NCBI GenBank assembly: GCA_944385035.1
Contig: CALWVV010000004.1
Location: 62,001 to 126,000 of the forward strand
Source: an uncultured Oscillospiraceae bacterium
GTDB taxonomy: Bacteria > Bacillota > Clostridia > Oscillospirales > Oscillospiraceae
Direction: 5' to 3'
Length of the DNA: 64,000 nucleotides
A program made the position numbers and the translations under genes. The notes under the pieces were generated by a model, which searched no databases, was not told where the DNA came from, and saw nothing but the letters and a program-made list of their open reading frames with translations. This document shows positions 7,880 to 14,709 of the stretch, piece after piece; position 1 is the stretch's first letter; each line of letters begins with the position of its first letter.

Positions 7880-7918
7880 CTTTTACAACAATTTGTACAA
7901 TTTTCTCTATCCGAAAAG

Positions 7919-9328
7919 TCAGAACGGCAATTCATCATCACAATCCCCACAAGTTTCTGTTTTCACAATCTGTATTGTGCCAAAGTCCTTAAAATCTTCA
8001 AGGGCCTTTTGAAGTTCATCATCATTGAGAGGTGTATTTTCCAACTGATTAAGTACCTCGTCATACTTTGATTTTGGCAATTCCATAACCTTGCTTTCTA
8101 ATATTCTAATCAACCGTTCATTTCCCTGAAGTTTTTGTCTGATAGTCTTTAGATTGCCTCTGATGTGGTTATATTCTTCCCATTCAGTAAACTGCCCCGT
8201 ACCATAGAAGAAACCTTTATTGACAAGCAAATTGAAATCTTCTTCATGCAATGGGATGATGAAAGGAAATCGTCTGTAACTCTGGTTTTTGTCCTCTGCA
8301 ACAATTTGTTTTCCATCTCTATCGGTGTATTCACCTGCTAAACCGTCCAAAAATTCGGTATAACTCTGCACCGAATTTACAATATTCACCCGATTTACTA
8401 AATTTACCGAACCATATTTAATATTCTGTTTTCCCTTTGATGGATGTGTGTCAAAAACATTGAATACATTCCCACGACCGCCAAGTGTTTTTATCAGTTC
8501 ACCGGCACGGCAATCATTCCAAATAATAACAGGCTGTCCGTCATAGCCATCAAAGGATACGCCCTCTGCACCTATTTCAAAGAAAATGTCTCCATCATCT
8601 TCTATGTTCGGAAAAAGCGCCCTTGCTAATGCCCGGCTCGTCAAACCTTTACCAAATCCACCTCCACCAGAAATATAATAGTTAATTCGTGTTGATGGTG
8701 GCGGCAAGTTCTCTAAGTACTGTAATCTTAACTTTTTCAGCCGTTCAAAGTCATCCATATAGTTCAATAAATCAGAATTTCGGGCCTCTCTCAATGTCAT
8801 CCCATCAACCAGGACAGCCGCCCGGTAACGGTCTTTACTGCTTAATTCACGACCAAACTCTTTGACCTCCTTCTTCCGTCTGCTTATTTCCGCTCGGAAG
8901 TCAAAGTTTGCATATACTTCCATATCAGAATACAAATGTTTTCCAATCATTTGTTGACTTGTACTTTCGTGTGTCAAGTATTCGGCACAATCCCAAAAGG
9001 CACCCCAACCGGATGGCATATCAACAAAATTTGGTGCTATATTAAACCATTTTGCAATATTTTTCGCAGTTAGACTTGAGGATAGTTGCAAAACTATATG
9101 ATAATGCGGTGGCTTGAGTTCTCCCGATTTTCCTTTCCCGGCGACTTCATCCTCAGCGGTATATTCGTCTTTGTCATGTAAAATATAGGCCCATTTATAT
9201 ATTGTTTTGTGCTTCAATGCAAGTTTTATTGTAGTTTCATCAATAAGACGTTCACCTGTATCTTTGTGAAAAACATATTGCATGATATTAAAAACTTTTG
9301 CCTTTTTCTCTTTTGTGGCAGTCGGCAT
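7919..9328 (-). CDS. Replication initiator, HUH endonuclease plus SF3-type helicase
   Basis: A 469-residue Rep. The N-terminal nicking domain shows motif 1 (YILHDKDEY), the HUH motif (PPHYHIVLQL, about 93) and the tyrosine motif (CAEYLTHES, about 133). The C-terminal half has a P-loop region GGGGFGKGLTS (about 240) and a Walker B VIIWND. This two-domain order is shared by Rep proteins of CRESS-DNA viruses and related bacterial plasmids and integrated elements. The residue after the P-loop lysine is Gly rather than Ser/Thr, an odd feature. It should nick an origin for rolling-circle replication of the excised circle. ATG 9328 follows AAAGGGGGC. Confidence 0.85.
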   Translation of the reverse strand: MPTATKEKKAKVFNIMQYVFHKDTGERLIDETTIKLALKHKTIYKWAYILHDKDEYTAEDEVAGKGKSGELKPPHYHIVLQLSSSLTAKNIAKWFNIAPNFVDMPSGWGAFWDCAEYLTHESTSQQMIGKHLYSDMEVYANFDFRAEISRRKKEVKEFGRELSSKDRYRAAVLVDGMTLREARNSDLLNYMDDFERLKKLRLQYLENLPPPSTRINYYISGGGGFGKGLTSRALARALFPNIEDDGDIFFEIGAEGVSFDGYDGQPVIIWNDCRAGELIKTLGGRGNVFNVFDTHPSKGKQNIKYGSVNLVNRVNIVNSVQSYTEFLDGLAGEYTDRDGKQIVAEDKNQSYRRFPFIIPLHEEDFNLLVNKGFFYGTGQFTEWEEYNHIRGNLKTIRQKLQGNERLIRILESKVMELPKSKYDEVLNQLENTPLNDDELQKALEDFKDFGTIQIVKTETCGDCDDELPF

Positions 9329-9372
9329 AATTAACGCCCCCTTTCTATTTTGATATTGAATATTAGTTAAAT

Positions 9373-9553
9373 TTACCCCAACTTATAATGAAAAACATTC
9401 TAACTCGGGGTAGAAATTACCCCAACATACCCCAAGTTAAAACGCGACCACACAAGCCCTTTGTGGTCGCGTTCGTTGCAAAATATATATAAATATGTGT
9501 AAAAATAATATAAAAATTGCAAAAAAGTTTGAACATCCCCCGATTGCCCCAAA
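9373..9553. other. Putative rolling-circle origin: ACCCCAA iterons and a 12-bp hairpin
   Basis: Repeats TTACCCCAAC (9417-9426), ATACCCCAAG (9427-9436) and TTACCCCAAC (9373-9382), an inverted GGGGTA (9407-9412) and a looser TTGCCCCAAA (9544-9553) cluster just upstream of rep. A perfect hairpin (9441-9452 with 9462-9473, loop CAAGCCCTT) lies among them. Neither side has a terminator T-run. Iterons plus a hairpin next to a HUH Rep gene are typical of a double-strand origin. The nick site cannot be read by eye. Confidence 0.6.
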
Positions 9554-9570
9554 TTTCTTGAAAAAGTTTT

Positions 9571-10551
9571 TTACATCTTATAGCCGTATGAAGTGAAAAC
9601 TACTTCAAGTCTATTGTGACCCAGAGCCCCCGACACCATACCGCATATATCTCTATCATGGCCTCTGTATTGCGGATTGTCACTTATATCACGGCCTCGA
9701 AGATTACAAAGCCTCTCAACCTCATAATCCCCCTCACAAAGGGGCAACCCATGTTCTCTCTCATGCTCCAACTGTCTAAAAAGATTGGCTGCATATTCTG
9801 CACGAAAGGCATGGTTGTCTATCATATGACTGTATTCTTGAGTAAAAAGTCGCTCATTTTCCAATTTCCCATTATCATCATTATGCCTTTCGGCTACTCC
9901 CCGGGCAATTTCTGTAACCCTATCCTTGTATTCATTAAGTACAGGGGCCGTTCTTTCCTTACCACCCTTCTCAACCAAATGAACGGCCACTACACGTCCA
10001 TTATGCCAAACTAAGTCCCGATACTGAACTTGCTCAATAGACTGTCTACGGCAACCACAGGCTTTTGCAAAGTCAATTTCATCCTTATAGCGTTCTGTAT
10101 GAGCATATCTGTCATGCTGGCACTCGTTTCGACTTCGAATAACATCTTCCTGACGCCTATCATGCAAACCAAGTTCCTTTTTACTCAAATCATAACCAAA
10201 AACTTTGTTTATAGCCGACATATCACGAGTGACCGTCCATGCTGATTTACCTTCGGCTTCTCTTTCCCTTAAATACTGGGCGGCGTGCTCTCTGGTTATC
10301 TTCGAGGCATTGTTTAGCCCTTGATTAGCTGCCCATTTTGAAAAATCAGTCATGGCCGACCGATAAGTTTCCATTGTCTTGATACCATATATTCCATCTA
10401 CCTTTGACGGGTTCCATCCTGTTAAAGTCCCATGTTCTTTGAGATAGGCTGCTCTGGCTTCTTGTTTAGCCTCATGCTTCGACTGACCAAAACGGGCCAT
10501 ACCTGACAACCGATGTTGTAGACTTTTATCAATTCGCTTCCAGTTTGCCAT
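9571..10551 (-). CDS. Tyrosine recombinase/integrase-fold protein of the element
   Basis: About 326 residues. A SAM-like N-terminal region precedes a catalytic domain with Arg in CGCRRQSI, Lys in EKGGKERTAP, H-x-x-R in HAFRAEY, the GH pair in LGHNRLEV and a terminal Tyr in FTSYGY. All catalytic positions appear kept. Because the serine enzyme already accounts for integration (the junctions are GA-centred), this one more likely resolves multimers of the replicating circle. ATG 10551 has GGAGGTG 6 bases upstream; the GTG at 10569 overlaps that site and is less likely. Confidence 0.8.
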   Translation of the reverse strand: MANWKRIDKSLQHRLSGMARFGQSKHEAKQEARAAYLKEHGTLTGWNPSKVDGIYGIKTMETYRSAMTDFSKWAANQGLNNASKITREHAAQYLREREAEGKSAWTVTRDMSAINKVFGYDLSKKELGLHDRRQEDVIRSRNECQHDRYAHTERYKDEIDFAKACGCRRQSIEQVQYRDLVWHNGRVVAVHLVEKGGKERTAPVLNEYKDRVTEIARGVAERHNDDNGKLENERLFTQEYSHMIDNHAFRAEYAANLFRQLEHEREHGLPLCEGDYEVERLCNLRGRDISDNPQYRGHDRDICGMVSGALGHNRLEVVFTSYGYKM

Positions 10552-10569
10552 ATATAACACCTCCACCAC

Positions 10570-10587
10570 TATATAGTTTATATAGTT
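10570..10587 (-). promoter_or_regulatory. 9-bp tandem repeat in the tyrosine recombinase promoter region
   Basis: TATATAGTT occurs twice head to tail (10570-10578, 10579-10587) just ahead of the gene's ribosome site. It could be an operator or simply AT-rich promoter DNA. Confidence 0.35.
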
Positions 10588-11186
10588 TTATATAATTATG
10601 AAATGCACCCCGTAATGGAGCGCATTTCACAATTCTTTTATATTTATTATGTTTTATTGTAAAATGGCTCAAAAAACCATAATTATATATAAATATATAA
10701 CATCTAAATTACCATATCCCTTGAAATAATTCTTGATAATTCGTAATAAATTATAAAACTGCACGACATTTAGAAGTAAACGTTCCGTTTACTTCTAAAA
10801 ACTACTACAAAAAAACAATTTAGAACCATATTCTTTTTATGTTTAGACTGACGCATTTTTTTACAATCTTACGTTTGATTGCCAGCAATTCAACTGGAAG
10901 TGGCTTCGCTGTCTTGCACCCAAAGTTCGAGTTCGACCCCGGCGTGCTAAGACGCTTTGCCATGCGGCTCTGACCTTGACCACCTTGACACACTTCGCCG
11001 CAGTCAGTAAAGAGTTAAAACTTTACCCGCCATCGCTATTCGACGATACAGCCGATGGGCTTCTAATTCTTGCCAAATTTATTCATACCAATAAATTCTC
11101 CTACCATCCAAAAATTTATTTATAGTTAATACTATACGGTTGTTTTCGTTCTTATAACCGTATTTTCTACATAATTTTTTGAGAAT
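10588..11186. other. Non-coding cis region of the element
   Basis: About 600 bp without a convincing gene. It holds a hairpin with TGAAATGC arms (10599-10606/10622-10629), a perfect 14-bp hairpin (10769-10799), and a GC-richer patch (about 10890-11060) with two direct ACCTTGAC repeats near 10973-10992. A single-strand origin, a multimer-resolution site or an origin of transfer are possible. I cannot choose among them from sequence alone. Confidence 0.5.
10769..10799. repeat. Perfect 14-bp inverted repeat with 3-base loop
   Basis: TTTAGAAGTAAACG (10769-10782), loop TTC, then the exact complement (10786-10799). It lies upstream of the tyrosine recombinase gene. It may be a single-strand origin, the target of that recombinase, or a terminator, although the T-runs are weak. 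Confidence 0.65.
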
Positions 11187-11252
11187 CGCATTTCTGCGGA
11201 AATGCGCTGGTAAAGGAAAAGAGAGAGTATGCACTCTCTCTTTTCCTTTACC
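11187..11252. terminator. Two stacked hairpins at the right end, the second with a 20-bp perfect stem
   Basis: CGCATTTC (11187-11194) pairs with GAAATGCG (11199-11206) around loop TGCG. Directly after, 11209-11228 pairs perfectly with 11233-11252 around loop ATGC. CTTATTTTG follows. The position, 31 bp inside the attR crossover, suggests a transcription barrier between element and cotJC, or a replication structure. Confidence 0.6.
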
Positions 11253-11261
11253 CTTATTTTG

Positions 11262-11306
11262 TTGTAACTTTGAACTCTATCGTGAGGCCAAGGGCCTGCT
11301 CACCGA
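11262..11306. other. attR, right junction of the cotJC element
   Basis: Element arm TTGTAACTTTG (11262-11272) and AACTCTATCGT (11273-11283), crossover GA (11284-11285), then the chromosomal half-site GGCCAAGGGCCTGCT (11286-11300). Combined with the left end it gives an attP of 11+11+GA+11+11 bases whose inner arms match at 8 of 11 positions and outer arms at 11 of 11. Confidence 0.85.
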
Positions 11307-11751
11307 CATCGGCACCGAGGAGCTGGGCCACATGGAGATGGTGGCGGCCATCGTCCACCAGCTCACCCGGAACCTCACCGCCGACCAGATCAAAGGCACT
11401 CCCTTCGCCGCCTACTTCGTGGACCACACCACCGGGATCTATCCCACCGCCGCCTCCGGCTTCCCCTGGAGCGCCGACGGCATGCAGTCCACCGGGGACG
11501 TGATCGCCGACCTTACGGAAGATATGGCCGCCGAACAAAAGGCGAGAGTCACCTACGACAACATCCTGCGCCTGAGCGACGACCCGGACGTGAACAACGC
11601 CATCCGCTTCCTCCGGGAACGGGAGATCGTCCACTTCCAGCGCTTCGGCGAATGCCTGCGGCTGTGCAAGGAGAAGATGGACAGCCGGAACATTTACCTC
11701 ACCAACCCCGCCTTCGACAAACCTCAGCCCAGAACCTCTGTCCAGGCATAA
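11284..11751 (+). CDS. cotJC: cotJC 3' part (manganese-catalase-family coat protein)
   Basis: Codons 53-207 of CotJC, beginning at the shared GA and reading EAKGLLTDIGTEELGHMEMV. The remaining metal-ligand motifs are intact: TEELGH, AAEQKARVTYD and REREIVHFQRF, all at normal spacing. There is no stop, frameshift or decay. The piece lacks its own start and ribosome site. A frame extends into the element to a TTG at 11179 but passes through the 20-bp hairpin with no Shine-Dalgarno. Excision of the element would rebuild a normal-length gene. Confidence 0.9.
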   Translation, partial: EAKGLLTDIGTEELGHMEMVAAIVHQLTRNLTADQIKGTPFAAYFVDHTTGIYPTAASGFPWSADGMQSTGDVIADLTEDMAAEQKARVTYDNILRLSDDPDVNNAIRFLREREIVHFQRFGECLRLCKEKMDSRNIYLTNPAFDKPQPRTSVQA

Positions 11752-11756
11752 AAGCA

Positions 11757-11778
11757 GGGCCGCCCATTTGGGCGGCCC
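11757..11778 (-). terminator. GC-rich hairpin between cotJC and the next gene
   Basis: GGGCCGCCC (11757-11765) pairs with GGGCGGCCC (11770-11778), loop ATTT. On the minus strand it is followed by TGCTTTTATG, so it best serves the gene at 11797-12045 and may also stop the cotJ transcript. Confidence 0.65.
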
Positions 11779-11796
11779 TAAGCATTGATTTCTTGC

Positions 11797-12045
11797 TCAG
11801 GAGAACTCCTCTTCCCGCTGCGCATCCTGGCTGCGCAGGATGGTGCCAATAAATTTTCCCATCACCGCCGCATAGGTGACCACAAAGATGATCCCCGCGA
11901 TCCATGCAGCGGGCTTCTTTCGCTGCTTGGTCACCTGAAGGCCGATGAGCACCCCCAGGGACCCCAGACAGAACTTGAGCAGCGCCATGTCCTTCCAGGT
12001 ACAAATCTTCAGATAATCCTCCGCCCAGCCCATGAGCTTTTTCAT
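11797..12045 (-). CDS. Small membrane protein of unknown function
   Basis: 82 residues. An amphipathic, charged N-terminus (MKKLMGWAEDYLKICTWKD) is followed by two hydrophobic segments (about 20-38 and 46-70) and an acidic tail. Similar short clostridial proteins are sometimes labelled phosphate ABC transporter permease without evidence. I see no transporter domain and leave the function open. It is monocistronic, between hairpins. Confidence 0.65.
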   Translation of the reverse strand: MKKLMGWAEDYLKICTWKDMALLKFCLGSLGVLIGLQVTKQRKKPAAWIAGIIFVVTYAAVMGKFIGTILRSQDAQREEEFS

Positions 12046-12084
12046 AAAACCCCTCCTGTTCTATTGCTGACAAGCAAAAACGCT

Positions 12085-12939
12085 TTACTGAAACCGATTA
12101 GAAAAGGAACACCGCCGGCACAGTTCCTCCTGGGCCGTTCCCTGGGAAAACCCCTCATAGATGGCTCTGGAGCGAGGGCTGTCCAAAATTTCCTGCAGCT
12201 CCTGGTCAAAGAGATTTCCCAGGGGCACATCCCCCTCGTGGTCCAGACAGCAGGGCACCACTGTTCCGTCCCACAGGACCCCTACCTGGTCCCGCAAGCC
12301 GTAGCAAAACCGCCTTCCCCCCTCCTCCGGTGCGGAAAGGTCCGGCCAGTTGAACTTCTCCCCCCACTCCAGAAAGATGTTGGGAGCCAGGGTGGTCCCC
12401 CGCCGTCCCTCCTTCCAGGGGCGGGGAAACGCCCCTTCGATCATAGCAAGTATTTTTCCATTACAGTGGTTGGCCCCCACGGTATCTGCGCCGTCCAGAT
12501 TCCACAGACGCAGGGCGCAGCGTTTTCCCGCCTGACTTGCGGCGTTTGCAAAGGACAGGCAGTCTCCCAGATAGCATTCCAGGCTCCCGCCCCCTTCATT
12601 CCCTTCAAAGGAGTGTACAGAAATGCTCACCTTTTCCACCGCGGGGCTTTGGAGAAGCACCTCCCCCACCTTTGGCAGCAGGGTCCCGTTGGTGGTGATC
12701 ATGGTCCGAAAGCTCAGCTCGCCGCAGATCTCCAGCAGCTGCTTGAGCTGTGGGTGCAGGAGAGGCTCTCCCATCAGATGGAGGTAAAGATACTGGGTGT
12801 GGGGCCGCAGGCGGGCGTCCAGAATACGGAAGCGTTCCGGGGAGAGGAACCCTTTGTCCCGCCGGGTTCCAGGGCAGAACGCGCAGGCGAGATTGCACAC
12901 GTTGGTGATCTCCAGATAGGCTTTTTTCAGCTGGCGCAC
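12085..12939 (-). CDS. Radical SAM protein with SPASM-like cysteine tail
   Basis: 284 residues. The radical SAM cluster motif CNLACAFC is near residue 16, with MGEPLLHP and TTNGTLL strands typical of the fold. The C-terminal cysteines (RFCYGL, VVPCCLDHEGD, LCRRCSF) form a SPASM or twitch-like auxiliary cluster region. Such enzymes modify peptides or act in cofactor maturation, and no precursor peptide is obvious nearby. I chose GTG 12939, which has AGGAGGG 7 bases upstream. The frame extends upstream to 13185 but overlaps the amidase gene and has no homologous look. Confidence 0.85.
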   Translation of the reverse strand: MRQLKKAYLEITNVCNLACAFCPGTRRDKGFLSPERFRILDARLRPHTQYLYLHLMGEPLLHPQLKQLLEICGELSFRTMITTNGTLLPKVGEVLLQSPAVEKVSISVHSFEGNEGGGSLECYLGDCLSFANAASQAGKRCALRLWNLDGADTVGANHCNGKILAMIEGAFPRPWKEGRRGTTLAPNIFLEWGEKFNWPDLSAPEEGGRRFCYGLRDQVGVLWDGTVVPCCLDHEGDVPLGNLFDQELQEILDSPRSRAIYEGFSQGTAQEELCRRCSFSNRFQ

Positions 12940-13000
12940 GCCGTTTCCCTCCTGTTCTCTGGTTCTATTATAGGACGGCGCAGCGCCCCTGTCAACGAAC

Positions 13001-13501
13001 TTACCCCCGTACCCCGAGGATATGAATGAGCCGGAGGGATTCATAAGGATACGAGCTGAGCGGCCGAAAATCACTGTCCTCACTGTGGGCGGCCACCAAA
13101 ATTTCTTCCGGGGTTTTTCCCAGTACCGCCACCACCACGGGGGTGTGGGTAAACGGCGCGCCGGGAGCAAAACGAAGCTGCACAAAATCCCCCTCCTCCG
13201 CCTGGTCCAACGGGGCGTTCATACCAAAAGGTCCTTTGGAGGCGGCCGTTCGGGTCAAAAAATTATAAAAGTAAGGCACCCCCGTCCAGGCGGGAGCCCG
13301 GTCCCGGAGGCTGCGGTAGTACCAGCCATAGGTTGGCGTGAAATTCATAATCCCGGCCCCGGCATAGAGGCACTGGGAAGCAAAGCTGGTGCAGTCGCCG
13401 CCGATCTGGTCGAAGGGGTAATAAGCCGGGTTCCGGCCATGGGCCCACTGGTGGGCATAGCCTACGGCGGCAGCACGGTCATAGGGCCTGATGTCTGGCA
13501 T
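13001..13501 (-). CDS. Amidase-domain (Amidase_6) cell-wall protein
   Basis: 166 residues matching the putative amidase domain of PF12671: YDRAAAVGYAHQWAHGRNPA, then YPFDQIGGDCTSFASQCLYAG with the likely catalytic Cys in GGDC, and a later HTPVVVAV. There is no signal peptide, so a role inside the sporulating mother cell or in the spore coat is possible. The family is widespread in spore-formers but not assigned a reaction. ATG 13501 has a purine-rich GGAGAGGAGAG leader. Confidence 0.75.
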   Translation of the reverse strand: MPDIRPYDRAAAVGYAHQWAHGRNPAYYPFDQIGGDCTSFASQCLYAGAGIMNFTPTYGWYYRSLRDRAPAWTGVPYFYNFLTRTAASKGPFGMNAPLDQAEEGDFVQLRFAPGAPFTHTPVVVAVLGKTPEEILVAAHSEDSDFRPLSSYPYESLRLIHILGVRG

Positions 13502-13551
13502 AGTCCTCTCTCCTCTCCTGCCAGCCTATGCACAAGCGGAAAAAAGGACAT

Positions 13552-13578
13552 AAAAAAGGAGCGCCGAAGCGCTCCTTT
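13552..13578 (-). terminator. Intrinsic terminator of fba
   Basis: AAAGGAGCGC (13555-13564) pairs with GCGCTCCTTT (13569-13578) around CGAA. The minus-strand RNA continues into TTTTTT (13552-13557). Confidence 0.85.
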
Positions 13579-13600
13579 GAGTTTAAGGGAAAACGGTTGC

Positions 13601-14566
13601 TTACGCCTTGCCGTCGCAGCCCAGAACGTAGACCAGCTTGTGCTTGACCAGCTCCTTGATGGCGGCACGGGCGGGCTTGAGGTACTCGCGGGGATCGAAC
13701 TTGTCGGGGTGCTCGGTGAAGAACTGACGGATGGTGCCGGTCATGGCCAGGCGCAGATCGGAGTCGATGTTGATCTTACACACAGCGCCACGGGCAGCCT
13801 GACGCAGCTGCTCCTCGGGGATACCCACAGCGTCGGGCATCTTGCCGCCGTTCTCGTTGATCATCTTCACGAAGTTCTGAGGCACGGAGGAAGAGCCGTG
13901 GAGCACGATGGGGAAGCCGGGCAGACGCTTGACGACCTCGTCCAGGATGTCGAAGCGCAGGGGCGGGGGAACCAGCTCGCCCTTCTCATTGCGGGTGCAC
14001 TGAGCGGCGGTGAACTTGTAAGCGCCGTGGCTGGTGCCGATAGCAATGGCCAGGGAGTCACAGCCGGTCTTGGAGACGAACTCCTCCACCTCTTCGGGGC
14101 GGGTGTAGTGGGACTGCTCGGCAGAGACGTTGACCTCGTCCTCCACGCCGGCCAGAGCGCCCAGCTCGGCCTCGACCACCACGCCGTGGTCGTGGGCGTA
14201 CTCTACCACCTTCTTGGTGATCTCAATGTTCTCGGCGAAGGGCTTGGAGGAGGCGTCGATCATAACGGAGGTAAAGCCGCCGTCGATGCAGCTCTTGCAG
14301 GTCTCAAAGCTGTCGCCGTGGTCCAGATGCAGACAGATGGGCAGGCCGGTCTCGATGATAGCGGCCTCGACCAGCTTGACGAGATAGGTGTGGTTGGCAT
14401 AGGCACGGGCGCCCTTGGAAACCTGAAGAATCAGGGGGGCGTTGACCTCCTTGGCAGCCTCAGTGATGCCCTGGACGATCTCCATGTTGTTGACGTTGAA
14501 AGCGCCGATGGCGTAACCGCCGTCGTAAGCCTTCTTAAACATTTCGGTAGTGGTGACCAATGGCAT
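13601..14566 (-). CDS. fba: Fructose-bisphosphate aldolase, class II
   Basis: 321 residues. A zinc-dependent glycolytic aldolase that cleaves fructose-1,6-bisphosphate to two triose phosphates. The zinc-binding HLDHGD and EAELG motifs, GTSHGAYKF and the phosphate-binding VLHGSSSVP are intact. ATG 14566 is chosen for AGGAGAT 7 bases upstream. It is divergent from the PPi-dependent phosphofructokinase, so two consecutive glycolytic steps share an intergenic region. Confidence 0.95.
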   Translation of the reverse strand: MPLVTTTEMFKKAYDGGYAIGAFNVNNMEIVQGITEAAKEVNAPLILQVSKGARAYANHTYLVKLVEAAIIETGLPICLHLDHGDSFETCKSCIDGGFTSVMIDASSKPFAENIEITKKVVEYAHDHGVVVEAELGALAGVEDEVNVSAEQSHYTRPEEVEEFVSKTGCDSLAIAIGTSHGAYKFTAAQCTRNEKGELVPPPLRFDILDEVVKRLPGFPIVLHGSSSVPQNFVKMINENGGKMPDAVGIPEEQLRQAARGAVCKINIDSDLRLAMTGTIRQFFTEHPDKFDPREYLKPARAAIKELVKHKLVYVLGCDGKA

Positions 14567-14601
14567 AATTACCATCTCCTCATATATTTTTTGCGATTCA
14601 T

Positions 14602-14630
14602 ATTGTACCATTGATAGTTGATAAAAACAA
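14602..14630 (-). promoter_or_regulatory. fba promoter
   Basis: On the minus strand TTGTTT (14625-14630) and TACAAT (14602-14607) are separated by 17 bp, with TGG just ahead of the -10, a housekeeping sigma form. Confidence 0.6.
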
Positions 14631-14709
14631 GAGGACATGTTATATTAAAAAAGAAAGTTGACCTATCGCTTTTTAGCACTATTTCATATTGTTTTAGGAG
14701 GAAGTAAAC

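Larger units (their letters stand above)
6038..11285. mobile_element. 5,248-bp serine-recombinase element inserted in cotJC
   Basis: An AT-rich block bounded by GA dinucleotides (6036-6037 and 11284-11285), sharply different in composition from the GC-rich flanks. It encodes, all on the minus strand, a tyrosine recombinase, a HUH/SF3 Rep, a small protein and a large serine recombinase, plus a putative origin and several perfect hairpins. No relaxase or other conjugation gene is seen. A GA crossover dinucleotide is the one used by TndX/TnpX-type large serine recombinases. It could be a replicating integrative element that uses cotJC as a target, a developmentally excised intervening sequence, or both. 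Confidence 0.93.

Noticed and set aside
9441-9473. Hairpin upstream of rep read as a terminator
   Set aside because: No T-run on either strand, and it lies among ACCCCAA iterons; an origin structure fits better.
10915-10945. TTCGAGTTCGAC, resembling a tRNA T-loop, in the element
   Set aside because: No acceptor, D or anticodon stem can be paired around it.
11179-11751. A 190-codon frame starting in the element at TTG 11179 and running through the cotJC 3' half
   Set aside because: No ribosome site, the first 35 codons read through two perfect hairpins, and they have no coat-protein likeness. The coding part begins at 11284.
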